Position numbers and translations under genes: made by a program | In this document: piece after piece, positions 1 to 7,597 of the stretch | Numbering within the stretch: the first letter of the stretch is position 1 | How the letters are laid out: each line of letters begins with the position of its first letter | The notes under the pieces: generated by a model | The model's input: the letters and a program-made list of their open reading frames with translations, nothing else | The model's database searches: none | What the model was told of the DNA's origin: nothing | Assembly: GCA_947461185.1 (NCBI GenBank) | Contig: CANHJY010000054.1 | Span: 1 to 9,501, forward strand | Direction of reading: 5' to 3' | DNA: 9,501 nucleotides | Origin: Flavobacteriales bacterium | GTDB lineage: Bacteria; Bacteroidota; Bacteroidia; Flavobacteriales_D; Crocinitomicaceae

Positions 1-19
1 AATTGATAAATTCTTTCAA

Positions 20-1159
20 ATGAAAATAGCCTACTGTATAATTATTTACTTGTTGGTCTGTAATGTAGGTTTGAGCCAAAAGACATACCAAGCATCCGAT
101 ACAAAGGATAATTGGGGAACGCTCGTTCGAAAATCAACAAGAAAACCAATAACAGGAATTGTTGTTGACACCTATGAAAATGGGCAACAACGAACACAAT
201 CGACATATTATAAAGGCAAACTCACCGGTAATTATAAATCATGGTATGAAAACGGTCAGGTTTTTTGTGAGTGCATTTATTATAATGGTTTATTGGACGG
301 AAAGTATTTGACTTGGAACGAAAAAGGACAACTAATAAAAGAATGTTATTATGTCAATGGAGATTTACATGGCAAAAACATTTTATGGGATGAAAAAGGA
401 CAATTAATTCAAGAATTCAATTTCAACTATGGTGATAAGGATGGATGGAATAGAGAGTGGTATCCAAATGGGCAATTGAAAACAGAAGAGAATTATGAGA
501 ACTTTCAGAAAAATGGAACTTTTAATAAATGGAATGAATCCGGACAACTTATTAAAGAAGATTTTTATTCCAATGGGATGCTATATGGCGATTGTAAAGA
601 ATGGTATGATAACGGTTTATTAAAGTGGAGTGCCAATTTTGATGCAGATACCATTTCAGGAAAAATTCATGGTTGGTATGAAAACGGTCAAATAAAATAT
701 CAACTGGATAATTGGCATGTAAAAATGTGGCACGACAACGGTCAAATGTTTTACGAACGAATTCCTCCAATAATTAATAGTGATACTCTTATTGAGAGAT
801 ATTGGGATGAATCCGGTAAAGAAATTGAAAATCCATACCCAATAATAACTTCTGAGGAAGCGAGTTTTCCGGGCGGAATGGCAGACATGTTCGAATGGAT
901 AGCACAAAATTATGAATATCCTGAAATTGCTCGAGAGATGAATTTGCAAGGTAAAATCTATATCTCATTTGGAATACGCTACGATGGGGTCATTTTCAAT
1001 GTTCAAATTTTAAAAAATATGGAACCATCTTGTCCCGAATGTGAAAAGTCTGCAATACAAATGATTAAAAAAATGCCGATTTGGAATCCTAAAAGGATAG
1101 GTAAAGTTGAAGATATTGAATATGTTGTTTTACCCCTAAATCTTTCTCTAGGCCAATAG
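20..1159 (+). CDS. Exported MORN_2-repeat protein with C-terminal TonB domain
   Basis: A 379-residue protein. Residues 1-19 form a Sec signal peptide (hydrophobic core IIIYLLV, likely cleavage GLS-Q); Cys14 is preceded by Val, so there is no proper lipobox. Residues 51-242 hold nine W-Y/N-E-x-G-Q motifs of the MORN_2 (YwqK-like) type, eight of them spaced exactly 24 residues apart. Residues about 280-376 match the Bacteroidota TonB C-terminal domain: FPGG at 283-286, YPEIA at 300-304, a QGK-(I/V)-x-(I/V)-x-F strand, DG at 322-323, KMPIWNPKR, and a final PLNLSL strand. The usual TonB membrane anchor and proline-rich spacer are absent, so the protein is probably periplasmic or surface-associated rather than a true energy transducer. 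A CPEC motif (338-341) lies where the family often has an acidic or Cys-rich loop. The reading frame is open up to base 2, but the signal peptide fits the ATG at 20. Its function is unknown. It lies 90 bp before the adhesin cassette and may be unrelated to it. Confidence 0.87.
   Translation: MKIAYCIIIYLLVCNVGLSQKTYQASDTKDNWGTLVRKSTRKPITGIVVDTYENGQQRTQSTYYKGKLTGNYKSWYENGQVFCECIYYNGLLDGKYLTWNEKGQLIKECYYVNGDLHGKNILWDEKGQLIQEFNFNYGDKDGWNREWYPNGQLKTEENYENFQKNGTFNKWNESGQLIKEDFYSNGMLYGDCKEWYDNGLLKWSANFDADTISGKIHGWYENGQIKYQLDNWHVKMWHDNGQMFYERIPPIINSDTLIERYWDESGKEIENPYPIITSEEASFPGGMADMFEWIAQNYEYPEIAREMNLQGKIYISFGIRYDGVIFNVQILKNMEPSCPECEKSAIQMIKKMPIWNPKRIGKVEDIEYVVLPLNLSLGQ
170..745 (+). repeat. 72-bp coding repeat (MORN_2 units)
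   Basis: The codon for the leading W (or T in unit 1) of each unit starts at 170, 242, 314, 386, 458, 530, 602 and 674. This is exactly 72 bp, or 24 codons, each time. A ninth unit at 728 comes after only 54 bp, so it is shortened by 6 residues. A degenerate tenth (YWDESGK) follows near residue 261. Units at 242 and 674 share an identical 17-base stretch (242-258 and 674-690) although they lie 432 bp apart; the other units have diverged mainly by base substitution without length change. The strict period indicates a regular beta-hairpin array. Confidence 0.9.
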
Positions 1160-1186
1160 TAAACATCTAAATTAAAATTAAAAACA

Positions 1187-1218
1187 TTGAATAGTTTGAA
1201 TAATATTAGTTTATTTTG
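1187..1218 (+). promoter_or_regulatory. Possible Bacteroidota-type promoter for the adhesin cassette
   Basis: The 90-bp gap before the first adhesin holds TTATTTTG at 1211-1218, one mismatch from the Bacteroidota -7 element TAnnTTTG. A TTG at 1187-1189 lies 21 bases upstream, in the spacing expected for the -33 element. Transcription would begin about 24 bases before the ATG at 1250. The region is AT-rich, so a chance match is quite possible, and read-through from the upstream gene is not excluded because no terminator is visible between them. Confidence 0.25.
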
Positions 1219-1249
1219 CACCAGATTAATTATTAAATCACTCACTGAA

Positions 1250-4200
1250 ATGAAGTTCAACCTGATATTCTTTCTGAAAACAATATGCTTGTGCTTAGTA
1301 CTTACTAACGCATATGGTCAACAAACACCTACAGCGAGTTTCACAACAATTCCAGCAGCATCTGGAGGAATTGTCTCTATATGTGAAGGACAAAGTGTAA
1401 CATTTACGAGTACATCTACACAAACACTTCCAACTACTACCTACACATGGAATTTTGGGAATGGTGCCAATCCTGCAACTGCATCGGGAATAGGTCCGCA
1501 CAACGTTACCTATACTGGAGCAGCGTCATTTACAAGCAATGTTACGTTGACCGTTGTTAATAACAATAATACAGGACTGAGTAATGCGAGTACTACTGTT
1601 AACGTAACAGTTATTGCATTACCCAACTTAAGCCTACTATCAAACGGATCAGGGTTCAGTAGCACAACGCTGAATGGTCAGTTACTTTTCAAAAAATGTG
1701 GTTCACAGACTCCAGAACAATTCGATTTCCAGTCTAATTACGGTTCTGGTGTATCGCAAACTTTTAATTGGGGAGATGGAACTTCATCGACTCAAGCGGC
1801 AATGACAGGAAATCAAATTTCGCATATATTTCCTGTTGGACAATTTACGGTAACCCATACTGTAACATCAAACGGATGTTCAGAAACAAGACAATACATT
1901 GTTTTTAACGGAGAAGCACCTATTATTTCTATTGCTGGTTCAGGTCAAAATTTTTGTTTACCATCACCTTTCTCTGTAGATATATCTTCTAACAATGTAC
2001 CCATAGATTATGCCGTGGCATTTTCTGACGGAACACCTGCACAATTCTTCAATACTGCCAATGATACCACAATCACACATTTATTTACAACTACTTCATG
2101 TGGTGTTGATTATCTTTATGCACCAGGTATTCCTCCTATTGAAAATGCATTTTCTGTTTCCGTTGTTGCACAAAACTATTGCTCAACTAACGGACTTCCA
2201 ACAGTTTTGACACTTGGCCCTATTACTGTTTCTGAGGGTCCAACAGCTAATTTTAATTATTCACCAAGCTCTCCAATTTGTGAAGGTGAAACAGTGACTT
2301 TTGAAAACACAACAATTTCAGGAGAAAATGTCGGTGGAACAGGATGTGATAGCGTTTATGGTTTGTATTGGGTGCCTGTTCAATCATCTGGATTTACAGT
2401 GGCTGGAGGTAATTTAGGTTCGAACAATGGTTTTATTGGTGCTAGTTATGATTTCGATCAATGGACAGATGGTTCAGAAGAACTAGACATAACTTTCAAT
2501 ACTCCTGGAACTTATCAATTCTGGCTTTACGTTGGTAATTCTTGTGGTATGGATTCTATTATGCAAGAACTTACTATTAATCCGACAGGTACAGTTATTG
2601 CTGACCCCGTTACACAAACCATTTGTAGTGGTCAACCCACTACTGTTGTCAATTTAACTTCAACTGTTCCAGGTTACACAATAACTTGGGAAATTACAAA
2701 TTTGAATAATGTGTCTGCAATATCTCCATCTGAAGGATCTGGGGTTAGTCCTACTACTTTTGGACCTATAATTCCATCAAATACCACGGATCAAGTTGGG
2801 CAAATCGAAGTAAGTGCGACTGTAGGATGTACCTCGGTTCCACCAACCATCTTTACAATTACCGTAAATCCTGAAGCTATAATTGAGGTTGATCCATTAG
2901 AGACCCTCATCTGTTCTGGTGAAGCTACTGATATTGATATCAGCAGTAATATAAGTAGTGCAACGTTTTCATGGACCACAAGCGGACCATCAACAATTGT
3001 AGGAGAATCGAACGGTTCAGGAAACAATGTTAACCAAACGCTAACCAATAACGGTAATACAATGGATACCATGAATTACGTCATTGCCGTTGGAAACGCG
3101 CAATGTCCTGGTCCTGATGTTACAGCTACAGTTATTGTTCAACCAGCACTTACAATCAATAGCAATGTAGATTTTACAGTTTGTCCAGGTGAAGTTATTG
3201 ATCCTACAGATTATATTTCAACTCCTCCGGGAGCTACTTTTACATGGACCAATAGCAATACCTCCATAGGTTTAGCAGGATCTGGAAACGGAAACCTTCC
3301 ATCATGGACGGCAACGAATACTAACAATTCAAGTATAAGTGGAAATATTACAGTAAGTGCACAATTGAATGACTGCCCGGCAGTTCAAGATCAGTTTACT
3401 GTAACTGTGATTCCAAAACCTGAATTCGATTATACATTAAATCCTGAATCAGGGATTGATTGCGATTTAAATCCAGCCACCATTAATGGTGTTGTTACAC
3501 CTAACAATTGTGTGATTTCTTGGGTTGGTCCAGGAATACTTTCTGGAGGAAATACAAGTTCCCCATCAGTCAATGTTCCGGGAACATACAGTATTACGAT
3601 GACCGACAATCAAACAGGATGTTCAAATACAGAAAATGTAATTATGGAACCGCCAACTGCAATCAATATTACCGCTGCTTTAGTTAACGATGTTGATTGC
3701 TTCAATGGTTCTAATGGAGGAATAAATATCCAAACTGATAACCAAGGAGCTAACCTCACTTACAATTGGACTCCATCACTATCTAATTCTGGTAATGTGA
3801 ATGGATTAACTTCAGGGAATTATAGTGTAACAGTAATAAACGATGACAACTGCCAAGATGACACCACTGTATTTGTTGATCAAGGCGAACCAATTGTTAT
3901 CGCTGTTATTGATTCTGTAGGATCAGAATGTGAGGAAGCAAATGGTAGCTTAACTGTTCTAGCTACCGGTGGGAACGGTGGATTTGAATATGGGTGGGAA
4001 GGAGACGTTCAAGGGTCGACACTTTCTGATATTGATGCAGGTTCATATAATGTTTATGTAATGGATGCTAACGGCTGTACCTCTAGTGCTTTAGTGGCGA
4101 TAGGTTGTACTCCATTAATTGAAATAATTGTTCCCCAATTCTTGTCACCGAACGATGATGCCTTGAATGAAACGTGGATTATTCAGAATTTAGAATTTTA

Positions 4201-4396
4201 TCCGGACAACAAAGTTACGGTATACAACAGATGGGGAAATGTAGTGTATGAAGCTGAACCTTATAATAATGACTGGAATGGTCATTACAAAGGAACCAAA
4301 GCAGAATCATTGCCTGCAGCAACCTATTTTTATGTTATTGACACCAAAAAGAAATCACAGGATCCTTATACCGGATTTATTGAGATACAACCATGA
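1250..4396 (+). CDS. T9SS type B secreted PKD/SprB-repeat adhesin
   Basis: A 1048-residue cell-surface protein. The frame is open further upstream, but only to a TTG at 1187. The ATG at 1250 gives a clean signal peptide (Lys-rich start, hydrophobic core to Leu18, cleavage near AYG-QQ), so it is preferred. Order of domains: PKD-like fold with WNFGNG (67-72); second fold with NWGDG (173-177); a third with SDG (259-261); a fold with a long insert (about 331-443, Cys366 and Cys432); three PKD-like repeats starting at TICSG (457), LICSG (553) and TVCPG (643); a further Ig-like unit (about 724-800); two SprB-type repeats (about 812-875 and 890-945); and the gliding-motility-associated C-terminal domain (957-1048). 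Cysteines recur about twice per unit, suggesting intradomain disulfides. The likely role is adhesion or gliding on the outer surface; the ligand is unknown. The stalk is nearly free of Lys and Arg. The stop codon overlaps the first possible ATG of the next gene. Confidence 0.9.
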   Translation: MKFNLIFFLKTICLCLVLTNAYGQQTPTASFTTIPAASGGIVSICEGQSVTFTSTSTQTLPTTTYTWNFGNGANPATASGIGPHNVTYTGAASFTSNVTLTVVNNNNTGLSNASTTVNVTVIALPNLSLLSNGSGFSSTTLNGQLLFKKCGSQTPEQFDFQSNYGSGVSQTFNWGDGTSSTQAAMTGNQISHIFPVGQFTVTHTVTSNGCSETRQYIVFNGEAPIISIAGSGQNFCLPSPFSVDISSNNVPIDYAVAFSDGTPAQFFNTANDTTITHLFTTTSCGVDYLYAPGIPPIENAFSVSVVAQNYCSTNGLPTVLTLGPITVSEGPTANFNYSPSSPICEGETVTFENTTISGENVGGTGCDSVYGLYWVPVQSSGFTVAGGNLGSNNGFIGASYDFDQWTDGSEELDITFNTPGTYQFWLYVGNSCGMDSIMQELTINPTGTVIADPVTQTICSGQPTTVVNLTSTVPGYTITWEITNLNNVSAISPSEGSGVSPTTFGPIIPSNTTDQVGQIEVSATVGCTSVPPTIFTITVNPEAIIEVDPLETLICSGEATDIDISSNISSATFSWTTSGPSTIVGESNGSGNNVNQTLTNNGNTMDTMNYVIAVGNAQCPGPDVTATVIVQPALTINSNVDFTVCPGEVIDPTDYISTPPGATFTWTNSNTSIGLAGSGNGNLPSWTATNTNNSSISGNITVSAQLNDCPAVQDQFTVTVIPKPEFDYTLNPESGIDCDLNPATINGVVTPNNCVISWVGPGILSGGNTSSPSVNVPGTYSITMTDNQTGCSNTENVIMEPPTAINITAALVNDVDCFNGSNGGINIQTDNQGANLTYNWTPSLSNSGNVNGLTSGNYSVTVINDDNCQDDTTVFVDQGEPIVIAVIDSVGSECEEANGSLTVLATGGNGGFEYGWEGDVQGSTLSDIDAGSYNVYVMDANGCTSSALVAIGCTPLIEIIVPQFLSPNDDALNETWIIQNLEFYPDNKVTVYNRWGNVVYEAEPYNNDWNGHYKGTKAESLPAATYFYVIDTKKKSQDPYTGFIEIQP
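2585..3412 (+). repeat. Three diverged PKD-like repeats in the first adhesin
   Basis: At protein level three consecutive units begin with a (T/L)-(I/V)-C-x-G motif at residues 457, 553 and 643, giving periods of 96 and 90 residues. Each has an aromatic strand (TITWEI, TFSWTT, TFTWTN), a Gly/Ser-rich GSG segment, and a second Cys near its end before a final T-(I/V)-T-V or similar strand. The DNA copies are well diverged, so this is an old domain array rather than a recent tandem duplication. Confidence 0.75.
4118..4393 (+). other. T9SS type B sorting domain (gliding motility C-terminal domain)
   Basis: The last 92 residues of the first adhesin carry the family landmarks in order: PQFLSPNDDALNETW (usual form PNxFTPNGDGxND), VTVYNRWGNVVYE, DWNGHYKG, LPAATYFYVI and YTGFIEI. 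In known Flavobacterium and Porphyromonas systems this type B domain directs export through the T9SS and needs a SprF-like partner, which is encoded directly downstream here. Most of the protein's basic residues outside the signal peptide fall in this domain (K988, R994, K1014, K1017, K1033-1035). Confidence 0.88.
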
Positions 4397-4401
4397 TAGC
4401 C

Positions 4402-5310
4402 ATGAAAAAGTTAGTCTTATTATTATTTTGTACATGCACTATGTTGAGCTCTTACGCCCAGCAAGATGCGCAAGCTTCCATGTATTTTTTCAACCCACTT
4501 CAGTTTAATTCTGCATACGCAGGAAGTCGGGATGCAATTACTGTTACTGCTGTAACTCGAGCACAGTGGATAGGTTGGGATGGTGCACCCAAAACACAAT
4601 TCTTATCCGTTCATGCTCCTGTTCTTAGAAAAAGAATTGCAGTAGGTGCCACCATCAATTATGATCAAATTGGTGCACGTTCTGGATTTGATGCAATGGC
4701 ACATTTTGCTTATCATATGCAACTCAACAAAAAAGATTTAAAATTGTCTTTTGGAGCCTCCGCAGGAATTCAACAAGCTCAATTTAATTTCTCTGGATTA
4801 AATGTGACAGATTTAGGTGACTTAAATTACCAACAATCAAATTCAGTTGTGAATTCAAACTTTGGGCTTGGTCTCTACCTGTATAATAGAAAATTTTATG
4901 CTGGAGCCTCCATTCCAAGATTGTTAAAAAGATCGTTTGGAAGCCCAACAGATAATTCATTTTATCAGAGACATTTTAATCTTATGGCGGGCTATGTGTT
5001 TGAATATAATTCAGTTGTTGATATTAAGCCATCAGTGCTATTTAAATCAACTGCAAATGCACCAGCTGTTCTAGATCTAAATCTTTCAGCACAGTTTTAC
5101 GATCAATTTTGGGTAGGATTACTTTATAGATTCAATGATGCTATCGGATTTAATGCCTCCTATTTACTTAAAGGTTTTTGCACAATCGGATATGCTTACG
5201 ATTTTCCTATAAATGGAAAACTTATAAGCCAATGGGGAAGCCATGAATTGGTTATTTCCATGGATTTCAAAACTAGAAAAAACGCATACTTAAGTCCTAG
5301 ATATTTTTAA
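4402..5310 (+). CDS. PorP/SprF family outer-membrane protein
   Basis: A 302-residue type IX secretion-associated protein of the PorP/SprF family. It has a signal peptide (MKKLVLLLF, cleavage near SYA-QQ), followed by the family start YFFNPLQFNSAYAGSR, the RAQWIGWDG segment, and alternating strands typical of an outer-membrane beta-barrel, ending in the usual SPRYF. An ATG nine bases upstream (4393) overlaps the adhesin stop as ATGA and would add three residues. The MKK start at 4402 is the more typical signal-peptide start, but either could be used. SprF is known to be needed for export or attachment of SprB, and related proteins sit beside type B substrates. By position this one is inferred to be the partner of the adhesin ending at 4396. 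Its tight fit between neighbours points to a single transcript with translational coupling. Confidence 0.92.
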   Translation: MKKLVLLLFCTCTMLSSYAQQDAQASMYFFNPLQFNSAYAGSRDAITVTAVTRAQWIGWDGAPKTQFLSVHAPVLRKRIAVGATINYDQIGARSGFDAMAHFAYHMQLNKKDLKLSFGASAGIQQAQFNFSGLNVTDLGDLNYQQSNSVVNSNFGLGLYLYNRKFYAGASIPRLLKRSFGSPTDNSFYQRHFNLMAGYVFEYNSVVDIKPSVLFKSTANAPAVLDLNLSAQFYDQFWVGLLYRFNDAIGFNASYLLKGFCTIGYAYDFPINGKLISQWGSHELVISMDFKTRKNAYLSPRYF

Positions 5311-5312
5311 AT

Positions 5313-7538
5313 ATGAAGCACTTTTTAATATTAGCAATTGTTTTGTTCGGCTCTCAAAGCTTCGCTCAAACATACAAAACAGCATACGCACAATCTTTAA
5401 CAAATAGGCTTGATTGTCAAGGCGCTTATCCAATTTGGTGTGAATTGGCTAATGAAGCTATGAAAAGTAAAAATCCGGATTTATTACCTGTTCGTATAGC
5501 TGCGAATATGGCGTTTGATATGGAAAAATACAAGGAGTCATTGAAATGGGATAGTGTTTTAGTGGCACGTAATTCAGATGTTGTGGACGACTATATTTTA
5601 TATTTTGAATTGCTTTGTCTAAACAACCGACATAAAGAGTTGAAGGGAATCATTGAACTAGCTAGTCAACGTTTTAAAGGTAACTCAGAGATTATGACTT
5701 GGGCAAAAAATCTTGAAGAAATAATGAAAATCCAAAAATCTCAAAGCGATTACATTATCGGGGATTTTAAAACAAGATCTAAAGGGGAACAATTCTGTGC
5801 TATTCCATATAAAAATGTTGTTTTATACGCTTCAACAAATGACGATGCAGGCCTAATTAACAGTGAATACAAAAGGACAGGACAAGAGTTCCTTAGTATA
5901 TGTTATTTGGATACTTTAGAAAAAGATAAGTACAAAATTTGGCAAAAGAAGTTCTGGTCGCGATTAATTTATCACAATCAGTGGAGAGAGATTGATCAAG
6001 CATCAGCCCATGATGGTCCAATTTCATTCAGTACAGATGGCAAATTGGCATTTGTAACCAGAAATCAGCCATTATGGGATACAGTTGGAGGTATTAAATA
6101 TGCACGCCTTGAATTAAGGGTCTTTTCCAAAAACGAAGATACATGGGAGGAAATTCCTTTTCCATTTAATGGTACTGATTATTCTAGCGGTCATGCTGTT
6201 ATGGATACTAACGGATGGATTCTTTTTGTAACAGATAACCCCTTATATTCTGGTGGAGGTACTGACATTGTTAAAACCAAACTAGAATATGGAAGATGGC
6301 TCGATCCTGTGAATTTAGGTCGACAAGTTAATACAGATAAGGATGAAATGTTTCCTTTTGTTTCGGAAAAAGGTATCCTTTATTTTTCATCTAATGGATG
6401 GCCTGGAATTGGAGGTTTAGATATTTTCATTACCGATTTTTACTCAGAAAAACCAGAACATATAGGAAATCCAATCAATACGAATGCTGACGATTTTGGA
6501 TTTTACCTTAATGAGGAAACAGGTCATGGTTTTATTTCATCTAATCGTGAAGATTGGTTTGATAAAATTTACACGATTTATAAGGAACCATTTAAATGCA
6601 CAGTAAATGTATCATTAGCCTCTTGTTTAAAAGAACCATTAATCAACAAGAACATTGAACTTACTGATTTGAAGACGAATAAGGTAATCACTTTACAAAC
6701 GAATGAAAAAGGAGACCTTTCAATCTCACAACTTGATAAAGGAAGATCTTACAAACTTTTATTTGTAGGGGACAACTTTATGACCTCTGATTCTGTTGTT
6801 TTCGAATCAGTAAATAATGGCAACCTTTCTTATACGTTAACGTCAAATTATACGAAGCACATAACGACATTAAAATTTGAATCAGAATTGGGAGAACGTA
6901 TTGATAATATTGTAATGTATACCTATCAGCAAGATGGAAATGTAAAAAATCAATATGTCTCTGCAGGAAGTTCATTTTCATTCTTAAATGAAGGGGCCAC
7001 AGCACTCGACTCGGTTTCTTTGGAAGTTGTTAACTATGAAGATGTCAGATTTACCATCCCTAAAAACAATTTTTCAGAATGTGTTGACACTGTTTTTTAC
7101 ACAATAAAAATGAAGCAATTACCTGATTCACAATACATTCAAATTAAGAATATACTTTATGACTTTGATAAATACAACTTACGTCCAGAAAGTAAAGTAG
7201 AGTTGAATAAGTTGGTGAGTTATATGAAATCGCACCCTAAATATAAAGTAGAATTGCAATCGCATACAGATTGTCGAGGAACATATAAATACAACGAGAA
7301 ATTATCAGAAAACAGATCGAAAAGCTGTGTAAAATACATTTTAAGCCAAGGTATATCTAAGGATAAAATTACTGCTAAAGGATATGGTGAGTATCAACTT
7401 TTGGAAAACTGTCCATGCGAAGACGATATTGTATCGGACTGTACAGAGGAGCAACATCAATTGAACCGAAGAACTGTTTTTCTATTAATTACTCCGGAAA
7501 ATCAAGTATTAGACAATAATAAACTAAGCACAGAATAA
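5313..7538 (+). CDS. PorE-like TPR/beta-propeller/OmpA-domain protein
   Basis: A 741-residue envelope protein starting 2 bp after the SprF-like gene. The signal peptide is 1-18 (SFA-Q cleavage) with no lipobox Cys. Residues about 20-140 are helical and TPR-like. Residues about 150-425 form a PD40/WD40-type propeller, with DGPISFSTDGKLAFV, a GGTDI turn (315-319), DEMFPFVSEKGILYFSSNG and GGLDIF (367-372), then DDFGF and SSNRED. A CRD-like beta-domain follows at about 427-500, then a beta-rich linker. The OmpA-like peptidoglycan-binding domain (about 610-725) contains YDFDKYNLRPES, SHTDCRG, LSENRS and LNRRTVF. Asp653 and Arg668 have the 15-residue spacing of the diaminopimelate-binding Asp and Arg of E. 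coli OmpA. Cys700, Cys702 and Cys710 lie in an insert common in Bacteroidota homologues. P. gingivalis PorE shares this plan but is a lipoprotein. The inferred role is to link the SprF/adhesin complex to peptidoglycan. Confidence 0.9.
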   Translation: MKHFLILAIVLFGSQSFAQTYKTAYAQSLTNRLDCQGAYPIWCELANEAMKSKNPDLLPVRIAANMAFDMEKYKESLKWDSVLVARNSDVVDDYILYFELLCLNNRHKELKGIIELASQRFKGNSEIMTWAKNLEEIMKIQKSQSDYIIGDFKTRSKGEQFCAIPYKNVVLYASTNDDAGLINSEYKRTGQEFLSICYLDTLEKDKYKIWQKKFWSRLIYHNQWREIDQASAHDGPISFSTDGKLAFVTRNQPLWDTVGGIKYARLELRVFSKNEDTWEEIPFPFNGTDYSSGHAVMDTNGWILFVTDNPLYSGGGTDIVKTKLEYGRWLDPVNLGRQVNTDKDEMFPFVSEKGILYFSSNGWPGIGGLDIFITDFYSEKPEHIGNPINTNADDFGFYLNEETGHGFISSNREDWFDKIYTIYKEPFKCTVNVSLASCLKEPLINKNIELTDLKTNKVITLQTNEKGDLSISQLDKGRSYKLLFVGDNFMTSDSVVFESVNNGNLSYTLTSNYTKHITTLKFESELGERIDNIVMYTYQQDGNVKNQYVSAGSSFSFLNEGATALDSVSLEVVNYEDVRFTIPKNNFSECVDTVFYTIKMKQLPDSQYIQIKNILYDFDKYNLRPESKVELNKLVSYMKSHPKYKVELQSHTDCRGTYKYNEKLSENRSKSCVKYILSQGISKDKITAKGYGEYQLLENCPCEDDIVSDCTEEQHQLNRRTVFLLITPENQVLDNNKLSTE

Positions 7539-7597
7539 AAAAGAATTAAATGTGTATCGAGCGATGCAAAAGAGATGAGTCTACTTTAACTCAATTT

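Noticed and set aside
50..70. Lipobox in the MORN/TonB protein around Cys14
   Set aside because: The residue before the Cys is Val, not Gly, Ala or Ser, so lipid attachment is unlikely; type I cleavage after GLS fits better.
1187..1249. Upstream TTG start for the first adhesin
   Set aside because: It would add 21 residues ahead of a perfect signal peptide; the ATG at 1250 gives a normal secretory N-terminus, and the TTG may instead be part of a promoter.
552..1260. Open frames on the - strand across the end of the MORN/TonB gene and the gap (552-770, 656-949, 1003-1260)
   Set aside because: They lie almost wholly opposite a well-supported gene, show no recognisable domain, and their composition mirrors the AT-rich coding strand.
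1295..3072. Open frames inside the first adhesin (1295-1501 -, 2010-2210 +, 2791-3072 -)
   Set aside because: All are shadows of the Thr/Ser/Asn-rich adhesin frame; the first is an implausible Cys/Arg-rich product of reading Thr/Ser codons in reverse.
4248..4508. Short + frame across the adhesin / SprF junction
   Set aside because: It overlaps the conserved sorting domain and the SprF signal peptide in another frame and has no family features.
6778..7005. Open frame on the - strand inside the OmpA-like gene
   Set aside because: It is a shadow of the beta-rich linker region with no supporting motif.
7576..7593. Small inverted repeat (TGAGT / ACTCA with an 8-base loop) before the second adhesin
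   Set aside because: A 5-bp AT-containing stem with no T-run after it is too weak for a terminator or a regulatory hairpin.
7550..7597. Upstream ATG start for the second adhesin
   Set aside because: It is in frame and open, but adds acidic residues before the basic signal-peptide start at 7598. It is kept as an alternative only.
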